This document shows, one piece after another, positions 26,649 through 35,593 of a stretch of DNA of 64,000 nucleotides (position 1 is the stretch's first letter; each line of letters opens with the position of its first letter). Location of the stretch: assembly GCA_002840765.1 (NCBI GenBank), contig PHCE01000015.1, forward strand, positions 51,439 to 115,438, written 5' to 3'. The position numbers were made by a program, and so were the translations under genes. The stretch is from Betaproteobacteria bacterium HGW-Betaproteobacteria-7 (lineage in GTDB: Bacteria > Pseudomonadota > Gammaproteobacteria > Burkholderiales > Rhodocyclaceae). The notes under the pieces were generated by a model. That model was given only the letters and a program-made list of their open reading frames with translations, did no database searches and was not told the DNA's origin.

Positions 26649-26702
26649 GAGCCTCATCAGAGAGCTGTCGCAAGGCAGTCGAAGAACGAGGAGCGAGACG
26701 AC

Positions 26703-26969
26703 ATGGCAGAAGGAAATTTCGACATCACGCGCAAATTCGTGCGCGTCATGCGCACCCTGCCCAACGGTTTGATCGAGTTCGAGTTCGCCATTGGCGACCC
26801 GGATGTGGCGGCCGAGCTGGTTATGCCCAAGGCTGCCTTCGACGAGTTCTGCGCGGCCAACCGGGTTGAGCTGCTGACCGGCGACAAGCCGGCGCCGGCG
26901 GATGCCGAGGCGGCCGACGCCGATTTCAACTGGAACCTGCATCAGGCGACGCATCAGCGTTTCCGCTAG
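26703..26969 (+). CDS. dmpK: Phenol hydroxylase assembly protein DmpK type
   Basis: An 88-residue protein at the head of the six-gene hydroxylase operon. DmpK is not needed in the turnover complex but helps assemble the active oxygenase, probably iron insertion. ITRKFVRVMRTLPNGLIEFEFAIGDPD in consecutive stretches matches the PF06099 family. A CGAGGAG-type site precedes the ATG. Confidence 0.88.
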   Translation: MAEGNFDITRKFVRVMRTLPNGLIEFEFAIGDPDVAAELVMPKAAFDEFCAANRVELLTGDKPAPADAEAADADFNWNLHQATHQRFR

Positions 26970-27028
26970 GGATTTTCACTATTCGGCTGCGGCCCACCGC
27001 AGCGTTCGCGATTTTTGAGGAGACAAAC

Positions 27029-28021
27029 ATGGCAATCGATTTGAGGACGGTCAGCATCACGCCGCTGCGCCAGACCTTTGGCCACCTGGCCCGGCGCATG
27101 GGCGCCGACAAGCCGGCCTCGCGCTACATCGAAGCGACGATGGACCTGCAGCCGGTCGAGAACTACCACTATCGCCCGACCTGGGAACCGCAGTACGACA
27201 TCTTCGACGAGACGCGCACGGCGATCGCCATGAAGGACTGGTACGCGCTGAAGGATCCGCGCCAGTACTACTACGGCGCCTGGACGCTGGCGCGCGGCAA
27301 GATGCAGGAAATTGCCGAAGGTGACTTCGATCTGGTCGATGAACTGGGCCTGGCGGCCGCCTACCCGGCCGCCGGCAAAGACGAAGCGCTGAAGGTTTTC
27401 CTGCCGCTGCGCCACGTTGCCTGGGCCTCGAACCTGAACAAGGCCTACGTGTCTTCCTACGGCTACGGCATCGCCATTTCGCAGGCCGCCTGTTACGCCA
27501 GCATGGATCAGCTCGGCGTTGCCCAGTACGTCAGCCGCCTCGGCCTCGCCTTCAACGATCTGGACGCCCTGGTCGCGGCCAAGAGCGCCTGGCTGGAAGG
27601 CGCCGAATGGCAGGAACTGCGCCGCTACGTCGAAGACCTGATGGTCGAGAAGGACTGGTTCGAAGTGCTGGTCGCCCAGGACTTTGCCCTCGAAGGCCTG
27701 CTCTATCCGCTGATCTACGAGCGCTACAACGAGAAGCTGAACGCCGCCTACAGCCCGGTTTTCTCGATGCTGACCCGCTTCCAGCGCGAATGGTTCGGCG
27801 AGACGACCAAGTGGATGGATTCCATCCTCAAGGTGGCGGCTGGCGACAATCCCGCCAACAAGGCCAAGCTGGCCGAGTGGATCACGCATTGGCGCGAGCG
27901 CGCCGTCGTCGCCCTGCAGCCGGTCGCCACGCTGGCCTTCGGCGCCGAAGCCGACGCCATCATGGAGGAACTGGTCCAGAACCTGAATGCCCGCGCCGCC
28001 AAGGCCGGTATCACCCTGTAA
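27029..28021 (+). CDS. dmpL: Multicomponent phenol hydroxylase oxygenase beta subunit (DmpL type)
   Basis: A 330-residue beta subunit of a bacterial multicomponent monooxygenase hydroxylase. It is a helical, iron-free relative of the alpha chain that forms the (alpha-beta-gamma)2 oxygenase. NYHYRPTWEPQYDIFDETRT and YYYGAWTLARGKMQE are typical of DmpL/TomA1. GAGGAGAC precedes the ATG. It is followed 10 bases later by dmpM. Confidence 0.92.
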   Translation: MAIDLRTVSITPLRQTFGHLARRMGADKPASRYIEATMDLQPVENYHYRPTWEPQYDIFDETRTAIAMKDWYALKDPRQYYYGAWTLARGKMQEIAEGDFDLVDELGLAAAYPAAGKDEALKVFLPLRHVAWASNLNKAYVSSYGYGIAISQAACYASMDQLGVAQYVSRLGLAFNDLDALVAAKSAWLEGAEWQELRRYVEDLMVEKDWFEVLVAQDFALEGLLYPLIYERYNEKLNAAYSPVFSMLTRFQREWFGETTKWMDSILKVAAGDNPANKAKLAEWITHWRERAVVALQPVATLAFGAEADAIMEELVQNLNARAAKAGITL

Positions 28022-28031
28022 AGGAAACCCC

Positions 28032-28301
28032 ATGTCCAACGCATTCATCGCCTTCCAGAAGAACGACGAATCCCGCTGCATCGTCGAAGCCATTCTCGAA
28101 GACAACCCGGGCGCCATGGTCGATGATCAACCGTCGATGGTGAAGATCGACGTGCCCAACCGCCTCGTCATCAAGCGCGAGACGGTCAGCGAAAAGATGG
28201 GCCGGGAGTTCGACCTGCAGGAGCTGCAACTGCACCTGATCACCATCTCCGGCAACCTCGACGAGACTGACGACGAATTCACCCTGAGCTGGAACAACTG
28301 A
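28032..28301 (+). CDS. dmpM: Phenol hydroxylase effector protein (DmpM type)
   Basis: An 89-residue cofactor-free effector that binds the oxygenase and tunes the diiron site during turnover. FIAFQKNDESRCIVEAIL and the central IDVPNRLVIKRETVSEKMGR are typical of the MmoB/DmpM family. AAGGAAACCCC precedes the ATG. Confidence 0.92.
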   Translation: MSNAFIAFQKNDESRCIVEAILEDNPGAMVDDQPSMVKIDVPNRLVIKRETVSEKMGREFDLQELQLHLITISGNLDETDDEFTLSWNN

Positions 28302-28326
28302 TTCCGGCCGACAAGGAGCAAACACC

Positions 28327-29871
28327 ATGGATATGAAAGTTGCCAAGAAGCTCGGCCTCAAAGAGCGCTACGCCCTGATGACCCGTGATCTGGCCTGGGA
28401 TACGACCTACCAGAAAATGGAAGACGTCTTCCCGCAGACCACCTACGAAGGCATCAAGATTCACGACTGGGACAAGTGGGAAGATCCCTTCCGCCTGACC
28501 ATGGACGCCTACTGGAAGTACCAGTCGGAGAAGGAGCGCAAGCTGTACGCCATCCTCGACGGCTTCAACCAGAACAACGGCCACCTGTCGGTGACCGATG
28601 CCCGTTACATCAACGTGCTGAAGCTCTTCCTCGGCTCGACGCCGCCGCTTGAGCTGATGGCCGCCCGCGGCTTCTCGATGATGGGCCGGCAGATGAACGG
28701 CGCCGGTCCGCGCGTTGCCTGCCAGATGCAGGCCGTGGATGAATACCGTCACTTCCAGACGCAGATCCACTCGATCTCCAACTACAACAAGTACTACAAC
28801 GGGATGGACGAGTTCGCCCACCAGCAATCCCGCATGTGGTACCTGTCCGATGGCAAGTCCTTCTTCGACGACGCGATCACCGCCGGCCCCTTCGAATTCA
28901 TGGTCGCCATCGGCTTCGCCTTCGAATATGTGCTGACCAACATCCTGTTCGTGCCGTTCATCTCCGGCGCCGCCTACAACGGCGACATGGCGGCGATGAC
29001 AGTCGGCTTCTCGGCGCAGTCCGACGAAGCGCGCCACATGACGCTCGGCCTTGAGTGCATCAAGTTCATGCTTGAGCAAGACCCGGACAATCTGCCCATC
29101 GTCCAGCGCTGGATCGACAAATGGACCTGGCGCGGCACGCGCAAGCTGGCGTCGGTCGGCATGATGATGGATTACATGCTGCCGAAGCGCATCATGAGCT
29201 TCAAGGAAGCCTGGGAAATGTACGTCGAGGAAAACGGCGGCGCCCTGTTCAAGGATCTCGCCCGCTACGGCATCACCATTCCGAAGTGCTTCGGTCAGAC
29301 CGTCGAGGAAAAGGAACACGTCTCGCACCAGTCGTGGATCGGTTTCTACATGAAGCCGGAAGCCACGCCGTTCCATACCTGGATTCCGACGCCGGACGAA
29401 ATGGACTGGCTGTCCGAGAAGTATCCCAACACCTTCGATAAGTACTATCGGCCGGTGCTGGAATACCTCGACGCCCAGGAAAAGGCCGGCAACCGCTACA
29501 ACAACAAGACGCAGCCGATGAACTGCCAGGTCTGCGTCAGCACGATGAAGTTCAACGAGCCGGGCGACCCGATGGAAATGTGCTTCCGCGAGTCGGTGTA
29601 CAAGGGTGAGAAGTTCCACACCTGTTCCGACCACTGCAAGGAAATCTTCGACAACGAGCCGGAGAAGTACGTGCAGACCTTCATTTCCTCGCATCAGGGC
29701 CTGCAGGGCAATTGCGAGCCGGATGGCACTGACGTCAAGGCGCCGGACTTCAAGCCGGGCCAGAACATGCTCGACTACTGGAAGCTCGACAAGCGTGCTC
29801 TCGGCGACTTCAACGGTTCCGAGGACCAGAAGAACTTCGCTGCCTGGCGCGAGCAGGCCACCAAGAACTAA
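28327..29871 (+). CDS. dmpN: Multicomponent phenol hydroxylase oxygenase alpha subunit (DmpN type)
   Basis: A 514-residue catalytic subunit that hydroxylates phenol-like rings with O2. The complete diiron set is present at family spacing: E109, E139 and H142 (DEYRH), E200, E234 and H237 (DEARH). A C-terminal YHS-like zinc segment with CQVC and TCSDHC follows (about residues 400-440). The enzyme should be active. Its substrate may be phenol. The surrounding genes (HpaA/HpaR regulators, homoprotocatechuate pathway, no catechol dioxygenase) suggest a para-substituted phenol such as 4-hydroxyphenylacetate (inference). Confidence 0.93.
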   Translation: MDMKVAKKLGLKERYALMTRDLAWDTTYQKMEDVFPQTTYEGIKIHDWDKWEDPFRLTMDAYWKYQSEKERKLYAILDGFNQNNGHLSVTDARYINVLKLFLGSTPPLELMAARGFSMMGRQMNGAGPRVACQMQAVDEYRHFQTQIHSISNYNKYYNGMDEFAHQQSRMWYLSDGKSFFDDAITAGPFEFMVAIGFAFEYVLTNILFVPFISGAAYNGDMAAMTVGFSAQSDEARHMTLGLECIKFMLEQDPDNLPIVQRWIDKWTWRGTRKLASVGMMMDYMLPKRIMSFKEAWEMYVEENGGALFKDLARYGITIPKCFGQTVEEKEHVSHQSWIGFYMKPEATPFHTWIPTPDEMDWLSEKYPNTFDKYYRPVLEYLDAQEKAGNRYNNKTQPMNCQVCVSTMKFNEPGDPMEMCFRESVYKGEKFHTCSDHCKEIFDNEPEKYVQTFISSHQGLQGNCEPDGTDVKAPDFKPGQNMLDYWKLDKRALGDFNGSEDQKNFAAWREQATKN

Positions 29872-29883
29872 AAGGAGACAGCC

Positions 29884-30243
29884 ATGACCATGTTGAAAAC
29901 CCTCGCCCCGTACGAGTTCAAATCGAGCGACGCGCTTGAGAACTACAAGGGCAAGCAGTTGCTGTACGTGAACTGGGAGCGTCACCGCATGTTCTCGCGC
30001 CCCTTCGTGCTCGCCCTGCCGCCGGAGACGCCGTTTTCCGCCGTGCTCGAGGAAATGGCCGCCTGCTTCAGCTACCACCCGGACTGGCAGCACATCGACT
30101 GGGACAAGGCCATCTGGCAGAACGGCAACACGCCCTTCACACCGGATCGCAACAAGACCCTGGCCGAGAACGGCATCGGTCACAAGGACCTGATCCGTTT
30201 CCGGACGCCGGGCCTCGACGGAATCGCTGGTACTGGTTACTGA
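29884..30243 (+). CDS. dmpO: Phenol hydroxylase gamma subunit (DmpO type)
   Basis: A 119-residue small subunit of the oxygenase complex. LKTLAPYEFKSSDALENYKGKQ and HPDWQHIDWDKAIWQ in two stretches are typical of DmpO. AAAAGGAGAC precedes the ATG; a second ATG two codons later is possible. Confidence 0.9.
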   Translation: MTMLKTLAPYEFKSSDALENYKGKQLLYVNWERHRMFSRPFVLALPPETPFSAVLEEMAACFSYHPDWQHIDWDKAIWQNGNTPFTPDRNKTLAENGIGHKDLIRFRTPGLDGIAGTGY

Positions 30244-30308
30244 AAACAAGCCGGGCACCGGGCAGCAGTTTGCCCGGTAGCCCGCACTGACCTCGCAGAG
30301 ACAAGAAC

Positions 30309-31364
30309 ATGAGCTACGAACTGACCATCGAGCCGCTCGGCCGCAGCATTGAAGTCGAAGACGGCCAGACCATCCTCGATGCCGCGCTGCGCGCCGGCAT
30401 TTACCTGCCGCATGCCTGCGGCCAGGGTTACTGTGCCACCTGCAAGGTGTGCATCACGGACGGCGAGGTCGATCACCAGAATTCGTCGAGCTTCGCGCTG
30501 ATGGACTACGAGCGCGAGGAGGGCAAGGCGCTGGCCTGCTGCGCCACGCTCGAGGCCGATAGCGTCATCGAAGTCGAGATGGAGCTCGACGAGGACGCCC
30601 GTGACATTCCGGTCAAGGATTTCCCCGGCGTGGTCAGCCGTATCGAGGACCTGACGCCGACGATCAAGGGCATCTGGCTCAAACTCGACGAAGCGCTCGA
30701 CTTTCAGGCCGGCCAGTACGTCAATTTCAACCTGCCCAACGACCTGGGCCACCGCGCCTTCTCGCTGGCCAGCGCGCCCTCGACCGGCGACGAGATCGAG
30801 CTGAACATCCGCATCGTCCCCGGCGGTGCCGGCACGACCTGGATCCACAACGAACTCAAGGTCGGCGACGCGGTCACCGTCTCCGGTCCCTACGGCCGCT
30901 TCTTCGTGCACAAGTCGGCCAATGTGCCGTCGCTGTTCATGGCCGGCGGCTCCGGCCTGTCCAGCCCGCGCTCGATGATCCTCGACCTGCTGGAAGAGGG
31001 TAGCGACCTGCCGATCACCCTGGTCTACGGTGCCCGCAACCAGGGCGAGCTGTACTACCACCAGGAGTTCGTCGAACTGGCCGCCAAATATCCAAATTTC
31101 ACCTACGTGCCGGCCCTCAACGACGAGCCGGCCGACAGCGGCTGGACCGGCTTCCGTGGCTTCGTCCATGAGGCGGCCAAGCACCACTTCGACAACGATT
31201 TTCGCGGCCGCAAGGCCTACCTGTGCGGCCCGCCGGTCATGATCGAGGCCTGCATCACGACGCTGATGCAGGGCCGGCTGTTCGAGCGCGACATCTACAC
31301 CGAGAAATTCTTCTCGGCCGCCGACGCGCAGCAGGTACGCAGCCCGCTGTTCAAGCGGGTGTAA
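30309..31364 (+). CDS. dmpP: Phenol hydroxylase reductase (DmpP type)
   Basis: A 351-residue NADH-dependent reductase that feeds electrons to the oxygenase. The N-terminal 2Fe-2S ligands are C37, C42, C45 and C77, the flavin motif is RAFSLASAP, and the nucleotide motif is GGSGLSSPRSM. It closes the KLMNOP set. In classical phenol operons a 2Fe-2S ferredoxin (DmpQ) and catechol 2,3-dioxygenase (DmpB) come next. Here neither is present. Confidence 0.93.
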   Translation: MSYELTIEPLGRSIEVEDGQTILDAALRAGIYLPHACGQGYCATCKVCITDGEVDHQNSSSFALMDYEREEGKALACCATLEADSVIEVEMELDEDARDIPVKDFPGVVSRIEDLTPTIKGIWLKLDEALDFQAGQYVNFNLPNDLGHRAFSLASAPSTGDEIELNIRIVPGGAGTTWIHNELKVGDAVTVSGPYGRFFVHKSANVPSLFMAGGSGLSSPRSMILDLLEEGSDLPITLVYGARNQGELYYHQEFVELAAKYPNFTYVPALNDEPADSGWTGFRGFVHEAAKHHFDNDFRGRKAYLCGPPVMIEACITTLMQGRLFERDIYTEKFFSAADAQQVRSPLFKRV

Positions 31365-31374
31365 AGCCTTCCTG

Positions 31375-32439
31375 TTGTCATGCCCCCCGGGCGTGCAGTG
31401 TCAAACACTCTCCCCGGCACTGAGCACGCTGTTCGGGTCGATCGATGGCCATGCCAAGGCCGGGGCTGCGGTGTTTTGCGGCTCACCGGGGTCAATCACG
31501 ACACGAAAAAACCAGAAGGGTGCCGAGTACTACGTGCATCGCTACTACGATGGGGCTGGCGTGCAACGGGAGCGGTATCTGGGGCTGGTTGCCGACGCGC
31601 TAGCCGAGGCCGACGCATTGCGCGCCAAGATCGAGGAAGCCAAGGCGCTGATTCCTGATCTGCGTTTGCTGGCGCGCGAGGGTTTCCAGGTAGTCGATGC
31701 GAAGACCTACGCGACGCTCGCCAGCCTGCACGTGCATGGCCTGTTTGCTGCGGGCGCGACACTCGTCGGGTCGCATGCCTTCGGCGTGCTGCTCAATCAG
31801 ATGGGAGTCCGGGCGGCCGCCTACGCCACCGAGGACATCGACATTGCCCGGCGCGAAATGCTCGCCTTTGCCAGTCCGCCAACGGCTGGGTTTCTCGAGA
31901 TGCTGCGCGGGAGCGGGATCAATTTTGTCGAGGCGCCGCAACTCGATGTGCGCGCGCCCTCCACCAGCTTCAAGCAGCAAGGCATGTCCCGCTTTCACGT
32001 TGATCAGCTGGTGCCGTCGGCCGACGCCGAAATTCTCACCGTCCCGGTACCGGAGTTGCAAGCGCATGCAACCGCCTTGCCCTACCTGGCGTACGTGCTG
32101 GAGCAAGCCTACCTCGTCACCCTGATTTCCCGGGAGGGATGTTGTCCGGTGAGGATACCCGTGGCTGAGCGCTACGCGATTCACAAACTTGTCGTTTCGC
32201 AGCTGCGTACTTCGCGCGATGCGAAGACGGACAAGGACATCTTCCAGGCGGCGGTTCTCCTGGCCGCCCTGGGCGAAAAATTTCCGGGCGCGATCGAGGC
32301 GGCCATCCTTGACCTGCCCAAATCGGCCCGGCGCTATCTGACCCGCGCCGTGCCGCTGGTGCTGGAGCGCTTGCAACCACACCCTCGGGCTGTGGAAGAG
32401 ATCGAGGCAGCGGTAGCCGCACGGGCACGGAAACCGTAG
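31375..32439 (+). CDS. GSU2403-family nucleotidyltransferase-fold protein
   Basis: A protein of up to 354 residues with the pol-beta-like nucleotidyltransferase pattern GSHAFGVLLNQMG followed by the metal-binding ATEDIDIAR. LPYLAYVLEQAYL, VAERYAIHKLVVSQ and the C-terminal repeat-like helices match the GSU2403 family, whose role is unknown and may relate to toxin or nucleotidyl-transfer systems. The start is uncertain: TTG at 31375 and GTG at 31393 are possible and neither has a ribosome site. It sits between the hydroxylase operon and an AraC gene without an evident functional link. Confidence 0.75.
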   Translation: MSCPPGVQCQTLSPALSTLFGSIDGHAKAGAAVFCGSPGSITTRKNQKGAEYYVHRYYDGAGVQRERYLGLVADALAEADALRAKIEEAKALIPDLRLLAREGFQVVDAKTYATLASLHVHGLFAAGATLVGSHAFGVLLNQMGVRAAAYATEDIDIARREMLAFASPPTAGFLEMLRGSGINFVEAPQLDVRAPSTSFKQQGMSRFHVDQLVPSADAEILTVPVPELQAHATALPYLAYVLEQAYLVTLISREGCCPVRIPVAERYAIHKLVVSQLRTSRDAKTDKDIFQAAVLLAALGEKFPGAIEAAILDLPKSARRYLTRAVPLVLERLQPHPRAVEEIEAAVAARARKP

Positions 32440-32791
32440 CGACTTCCACGAGGCTGCTCAGCGGACGTCGCGACATTTCTTGGTGCGCGGCGGGCGGGGA
32501 AGTTTTCATTGTGGTGCCTTTGCGACAAAGCCACGCGCTTGTTCGGCATCACTGCGGAATGCGGAAAAACTTATCATGACGGCATGAATCAATATCTGGC
32601 CTTTGTCTCGGCCGAGATATTAAATTCCATGTGAATAATCGCGCTCCAGGCCGTCGGCTGGCCAGTTTTTTGCATGGTCGCGCCATCTCGTTTCCTTTCC
32701 GCGCTGCGATGAAAAACGCTATTGACCATTCCGCCAAACTCACTAATATATTAACGGTTGCAGTAAAAGAAACCGGTTATGGAGGGTGCAA
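32440..32791 (+). promoter_or_regulatory. Upstream region of the AraC gene with HpaR-like operator
   Basis: A 352-base gap. ACTAATATATTAAC (32742-32755) matches ACTAAYATRTTAGT with two mismatches. It overlaps the -10 of a promoter made of TTGACC (32722-32727) and TAATAT (32744-32749). GGAGG precedes the AraC ATG. No gene was recognised in the left part. Confidence 0.6.
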
Positions 32792-33790
32792 ATGAACCTG
32801 ATCATGGAATCCGTCATGGGGCATGGCGCCGTGCACCGCCGCGTCAGCCACAATGCCGACGTGGACCAGCAGGCCTCCTCCCTGACCTATGCACGCTGGG
32901 GGCAGCGTTACGACCAGCTGTCGTCCGGGCGGTTCACCGGCTCGCTGCAGGAGATCCAGTTGCCGGCGCTGACTCTGATCCGTGAGACGAGCAATCGCGT
33001 CATCCTGCAGAAGGGTTGTACGCCGAGCGGCGTCTTTGCCATCGGCGCCGTGCTCAGCCCGGCCGACCACGGTTACTACTGCGGTGACATCATGCGTCCG
33101 CGCTCGGCGGCGCTGCTCGATCCGCGTACCGAGTTCGAGATCCGCACGCCGGAGGTGTTCGACCTGGTGGCGGCTGTTTTTTCGCCGCGCGAATTGTGTG
33201 CCGGCCTCGACGATCCGCAGGTCGACTACCGCGAACTGGAACAGGACCTGCTGCGCAGCGCCAAGACCATCGATCCCAGCCATACCGGGGCGCTGGCCGA
33301 TTTTCTGCTGCGTGCATTCCACATCGGTCAGGAAGCCCCGGAGCATCTGCTGCAGCCTTCCAACCTGAGGCAGTTGGCGGAAGAGTTCTATGCGCTGATC
33401 AACGAGACCATCAGCGCCGGGCAGGGGGGTGATGTTGTCGCCATCTGTCCAAACCGCGAGCGCATCGTCCGCCGCGTGCGCGCCTATCTGGACGCGCATC
33501 CGGAGTCGGCGCTGAGCATTACGGACATTTGCGACGAGGTCGGCGTCACCCGGCGGACACTGCAGAACGCCATCCTGGAAGTGTTCGGCATCTCGCCGCA
33601 GCACTATCTGAAGGCCATCCGCCTGAATGCTTTCCGCCGGGCCTTGAAGGCGCGCGACGCGCTGCGCGAATCGATCGGTGACGTGGCGGCACGCTGGGGC
33701 TTTTGGCATCTGTCGCAACTGGCTCAGGATTACCGCCGCCTGTTCGGCGAATTGCCCTCGCAGACGCGGCTGCAGACGCTGCATTCCTGA
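32792..33790 (+). CDS. AraC-family transcriptional regulator
   Basis: A 332-residue regulator with an N-terminal sensing domain (GVFAIGAVLSPADHGYYCGD, then AALLDPRTEFEIRTPEVFD). Its C-terminal AraC DNA-binding domain contains LSITDICDEVGVTRRTLQNAI, FGISPQHYLKAIRLN and VAARWGFWHLSQLAQDYRRLFGELP in consecutive parts. The sensing part resembles EutR-like regulators. ATG at 32792 has GGAGG at proper spacing; GTG at 32786 is too close. It probably controls the amine dehydrogenase genes that follow (inference). Confidence 0.85.
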   Translation: MNLIMESVMGHGAVHRRVSHNADVDQQASSLTYARWGQRYDQLSSGRFTGSLQEIQLPALTLIRETSNRVILQKGCTPSGVFAIGAVLSPADHGYYCGDIMRPRSAALLDPRTEFEIRTPEVFDLVAAVFSPRELCAGLDDPQVDYRELEQDLLRSAKTIDPSHTGALADFLLRAFHIGQEAPEHLLQPSNLRQLAEEFYALINETISAGQGGDVVAICPNRERIVRRVRAYLDAHPESALSITDICDEVGVTRRTLQNAILEVFGISPQHYLKAIRLNAFRRALKARDALRESIGDVAARWGFWHLSQLAQDYRRLFGELPSQTRLQTLHS

Positions 33791-33882
33791 ACCCTGCTTT
33801 TTGCCGATTCTTGATACAGCCTGAAGGGGGCACCGCCAGATACTGACCTCGCATTCTCAACAGAGTCGAGCGAGGTCAGACG

Positions 33883-35046
33883 ATGCACAAAAACAAGATA
33901 CTGATCGCCTTGCTGGTGCAGGCCTGCCTTGCATCCGCCAGTGCGATCGCCCAGACGGGGCGGCCGCCGCCGCTGCCGGAAGAGGAAATAACGGTCGAGC
34001 GGCTGACGCCACCGGACGGTAACCGTCTGTACGTCACCGATTTCGTCTTCAACCACATGGTCGATGGCCGTATCCATGTCGTCGACGGCAAGGCCGGGCG
34101 TTTCCTCGGTCAGGTGGTCAGTGGCTACGGCGCACTGACTACGGTGTCAGCCGACGGCAAGTCGATCTACCTGGCGACCACTTACTATCCGCGCCTCTAT
34201 CGCGGCAAGCGCAGCGACGTGGTCGAGGTGCACGATGCTGAAACCCTGGAGCTGACGGCGGAGATCGATATTCCGCCGAAGAAGGCGCAGGCCGCTTCCT
34301 ACCGCAGCATGCTGGTGCCGAGCAGCGACGGGCGCTTCCTCTACGTTCAGAACGCGACGCCGGCCACCTCGGTGACCGTCGTCGACCTGCAGGCCAAGAA
34401 GTTCGTCGCCGAGGTGCAGACACCCGGCTGCTGGTCGATCCAGGCTTGGGCACAAGGCCATCGTTTCTCGACCATCTGCGGTGACGGCACGCTGCTCACC
34501 GTGACTCTCGACGAGGCAGGGCAGCCGCAGCGTCGCGAGCGCAGTCCGCGCTTCTTCGAGCCGGACAAGGATCCGATCTACGTCCATCCGGAAATGCGCG
34601 GCGACGAACGCTATTTCGTTTCCTACAACGGCAACGTCTATCCGGTCGGCCTGACTGGCGAGCAGCCGGTGTTCCAGGCGCCGTGGTCGCTGCTCGATGC
34701 GCGCGACCGCAAGCAGGCCTGGCGCCCGGGCGGCATGCAGGTGACGACGATGCACCGGGCCAGCGGCACGCTGTACGTAAACATGCATGACCAGGGGGCG
34801 GAGGGCTCGCACAAGAACCCCTCCAAGGAAGTCTGGGCCTTCGATGTGGACAGCCGCAAGCGCGTCGCCCGCATCCCGTCGAACGGCGCCATCTCGCTGG
34901 TTGCCAGTCAGGGCGAAACGCCACTGCTCTACCTGCTCAACGTCGAACGCGGCGAGATCCTGGCGCGCAAGATCGCTCAGGGTTACCCAGTGCTGACCAA
35001 GATGAGTGGCGTCGGGGAAACGTCCATTTTCATGGAGGTGCGCTGA
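33883..35046 (+). CDS. aauB: Aromatic amine dehydrogenase heavy chain
   Basis: A 387-residue periplasmic beta-propeller subunit with a cleavable signal (cut near AIAQ, residue 24). It contains DFVFNHMVDGRIHVVDGKAG, PSSDGRFLYVQNATPATS, CGDGTLLTVTLDEAGQ and MHDQGAEGSHKNPSKEVWAFD, typical of AADH/MADH heavy chains. With the TTQ light chain it oxidises primary amines such as tyramine or phenylethylamine to aldehydes and ammonia. It is the first gene of a complete aauBEDA set. Confidence 0.88.
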   Translation: MHKNKILIALLVQACLASASAIAQTGRPPPLPEEEITVERLTPPDGNRLYVTDFVFNHMVDGRIHVVDGKAGRFLGQVVSGYGALTTVSADGKSIYLATTYYPRLYRGKRSDVVEVHDAETLELTAEIDIPPKKAQAASYRSMLVPSSDGRFLYVQNATPATSVTVVDLQAKKFVAEVQTPGCWSIQAWAQGHRFSTICGDGTLLTVTLDEAGQPQRRERSPRFFEPDKDPIYVHPEMRGDERYFVSYNGNVYPVGLTGEQPVFQAPWSLLDARDRKQAWRPGGMQVTTMHRASGTLYVNMHDQGAEGSHKNPSKEVWAFDVDSRKRVARIPSNGAISLVASQGETPLLYLLNVERGEILARKIAQGYPVLTKMSGVGETSIFMEVR

Positions 35047-35047
35047 G

Positions 35048-35593
35048 ATGACCTTCGCCCCGTTCCTCTCCGATCCGGTAGTCGTTCATGCCGCGGCCGC
35101 CGCCATCGGCATCATCCTGATCGTCAGCGCCCTGGCCAAGCTGCGCGACCTCGAACTGTTCCGCTACGCCGTCGACAACTACGGCCTGCTCGACGGACCC
35201 GCGGCCGCGCTGTTCGCCCGGGCCTTTCCGTGGCTCGAACTGCTCGCCGGCCTCGCACTGATTCCCGAGACGGCGCGCCTCTTCGGCGTTCTGCTCGCCC
35301 TGGCCGTGCTCGCCATCGCCACCGGTGGTGTCGCCGTCGCCCTGCTGCGCGGCGCCGGGCGCATTGAGTGCGGCTGCGGCAACGGCAACCAGCGCATTTC
35401 CTGGGCGCTGGTCGGGCGCAACCTCGGCCTCGCCGCCATCACCACCCTGGCCGCCGCCGAGGAACTGCCACGCAGCCTCGGCCCTGTCGATTACTTCAGC
35501 GTCGCCGGCGCCATTCTGGCGCTGCTCGTCGTCTATGCCGCGGCCAACCAGCTGCTGGCCAATCAACCGCTTTTGAAGGAGTTGCAATCATGA
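35048..35593 (+). CDS. aauE: MauE-type membrane protein of amine dehydrogenase biogenesis
   Basis: A 181-residue inner-membrane protein with four to five hydrophobic helices and the conserved AKLRDLELFRYAVDNYGLL and RIECGCGN segments of MauE/DoxX-like proteins. MauE works with MauD in maturation, probably disulfide formation, of the Cys-rich light chain. It starts one base after the aauB stop and overlaps aauD (ATGA). Confidence 0.87.
   Translation: MTFAPFLSDPVVVHAAAAAIGIILIVSALAKLRDLELFRYAVDNYGLLDGPAAALFARAFPWLELLAGLALIPETARLFGVLLALAVLAIATGGVAVALLRGAGRIECGCGNGNQRISWALVGRNLGLAAITTLAAAEELPRSLGPVDYFSVAGAILALLVVYAAANQLLANQPLLKELQS

Noticed and set aside
26577..26702. Sigma-54 promoter with a DmpR-type enhancer for the phenol hydroxylase operon
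   Set aside because: No TGGCAC-N5-TTGC-like -24/-12 element was found. A sigma-70-like promoter with the HpaR-like operator explains the gap better.
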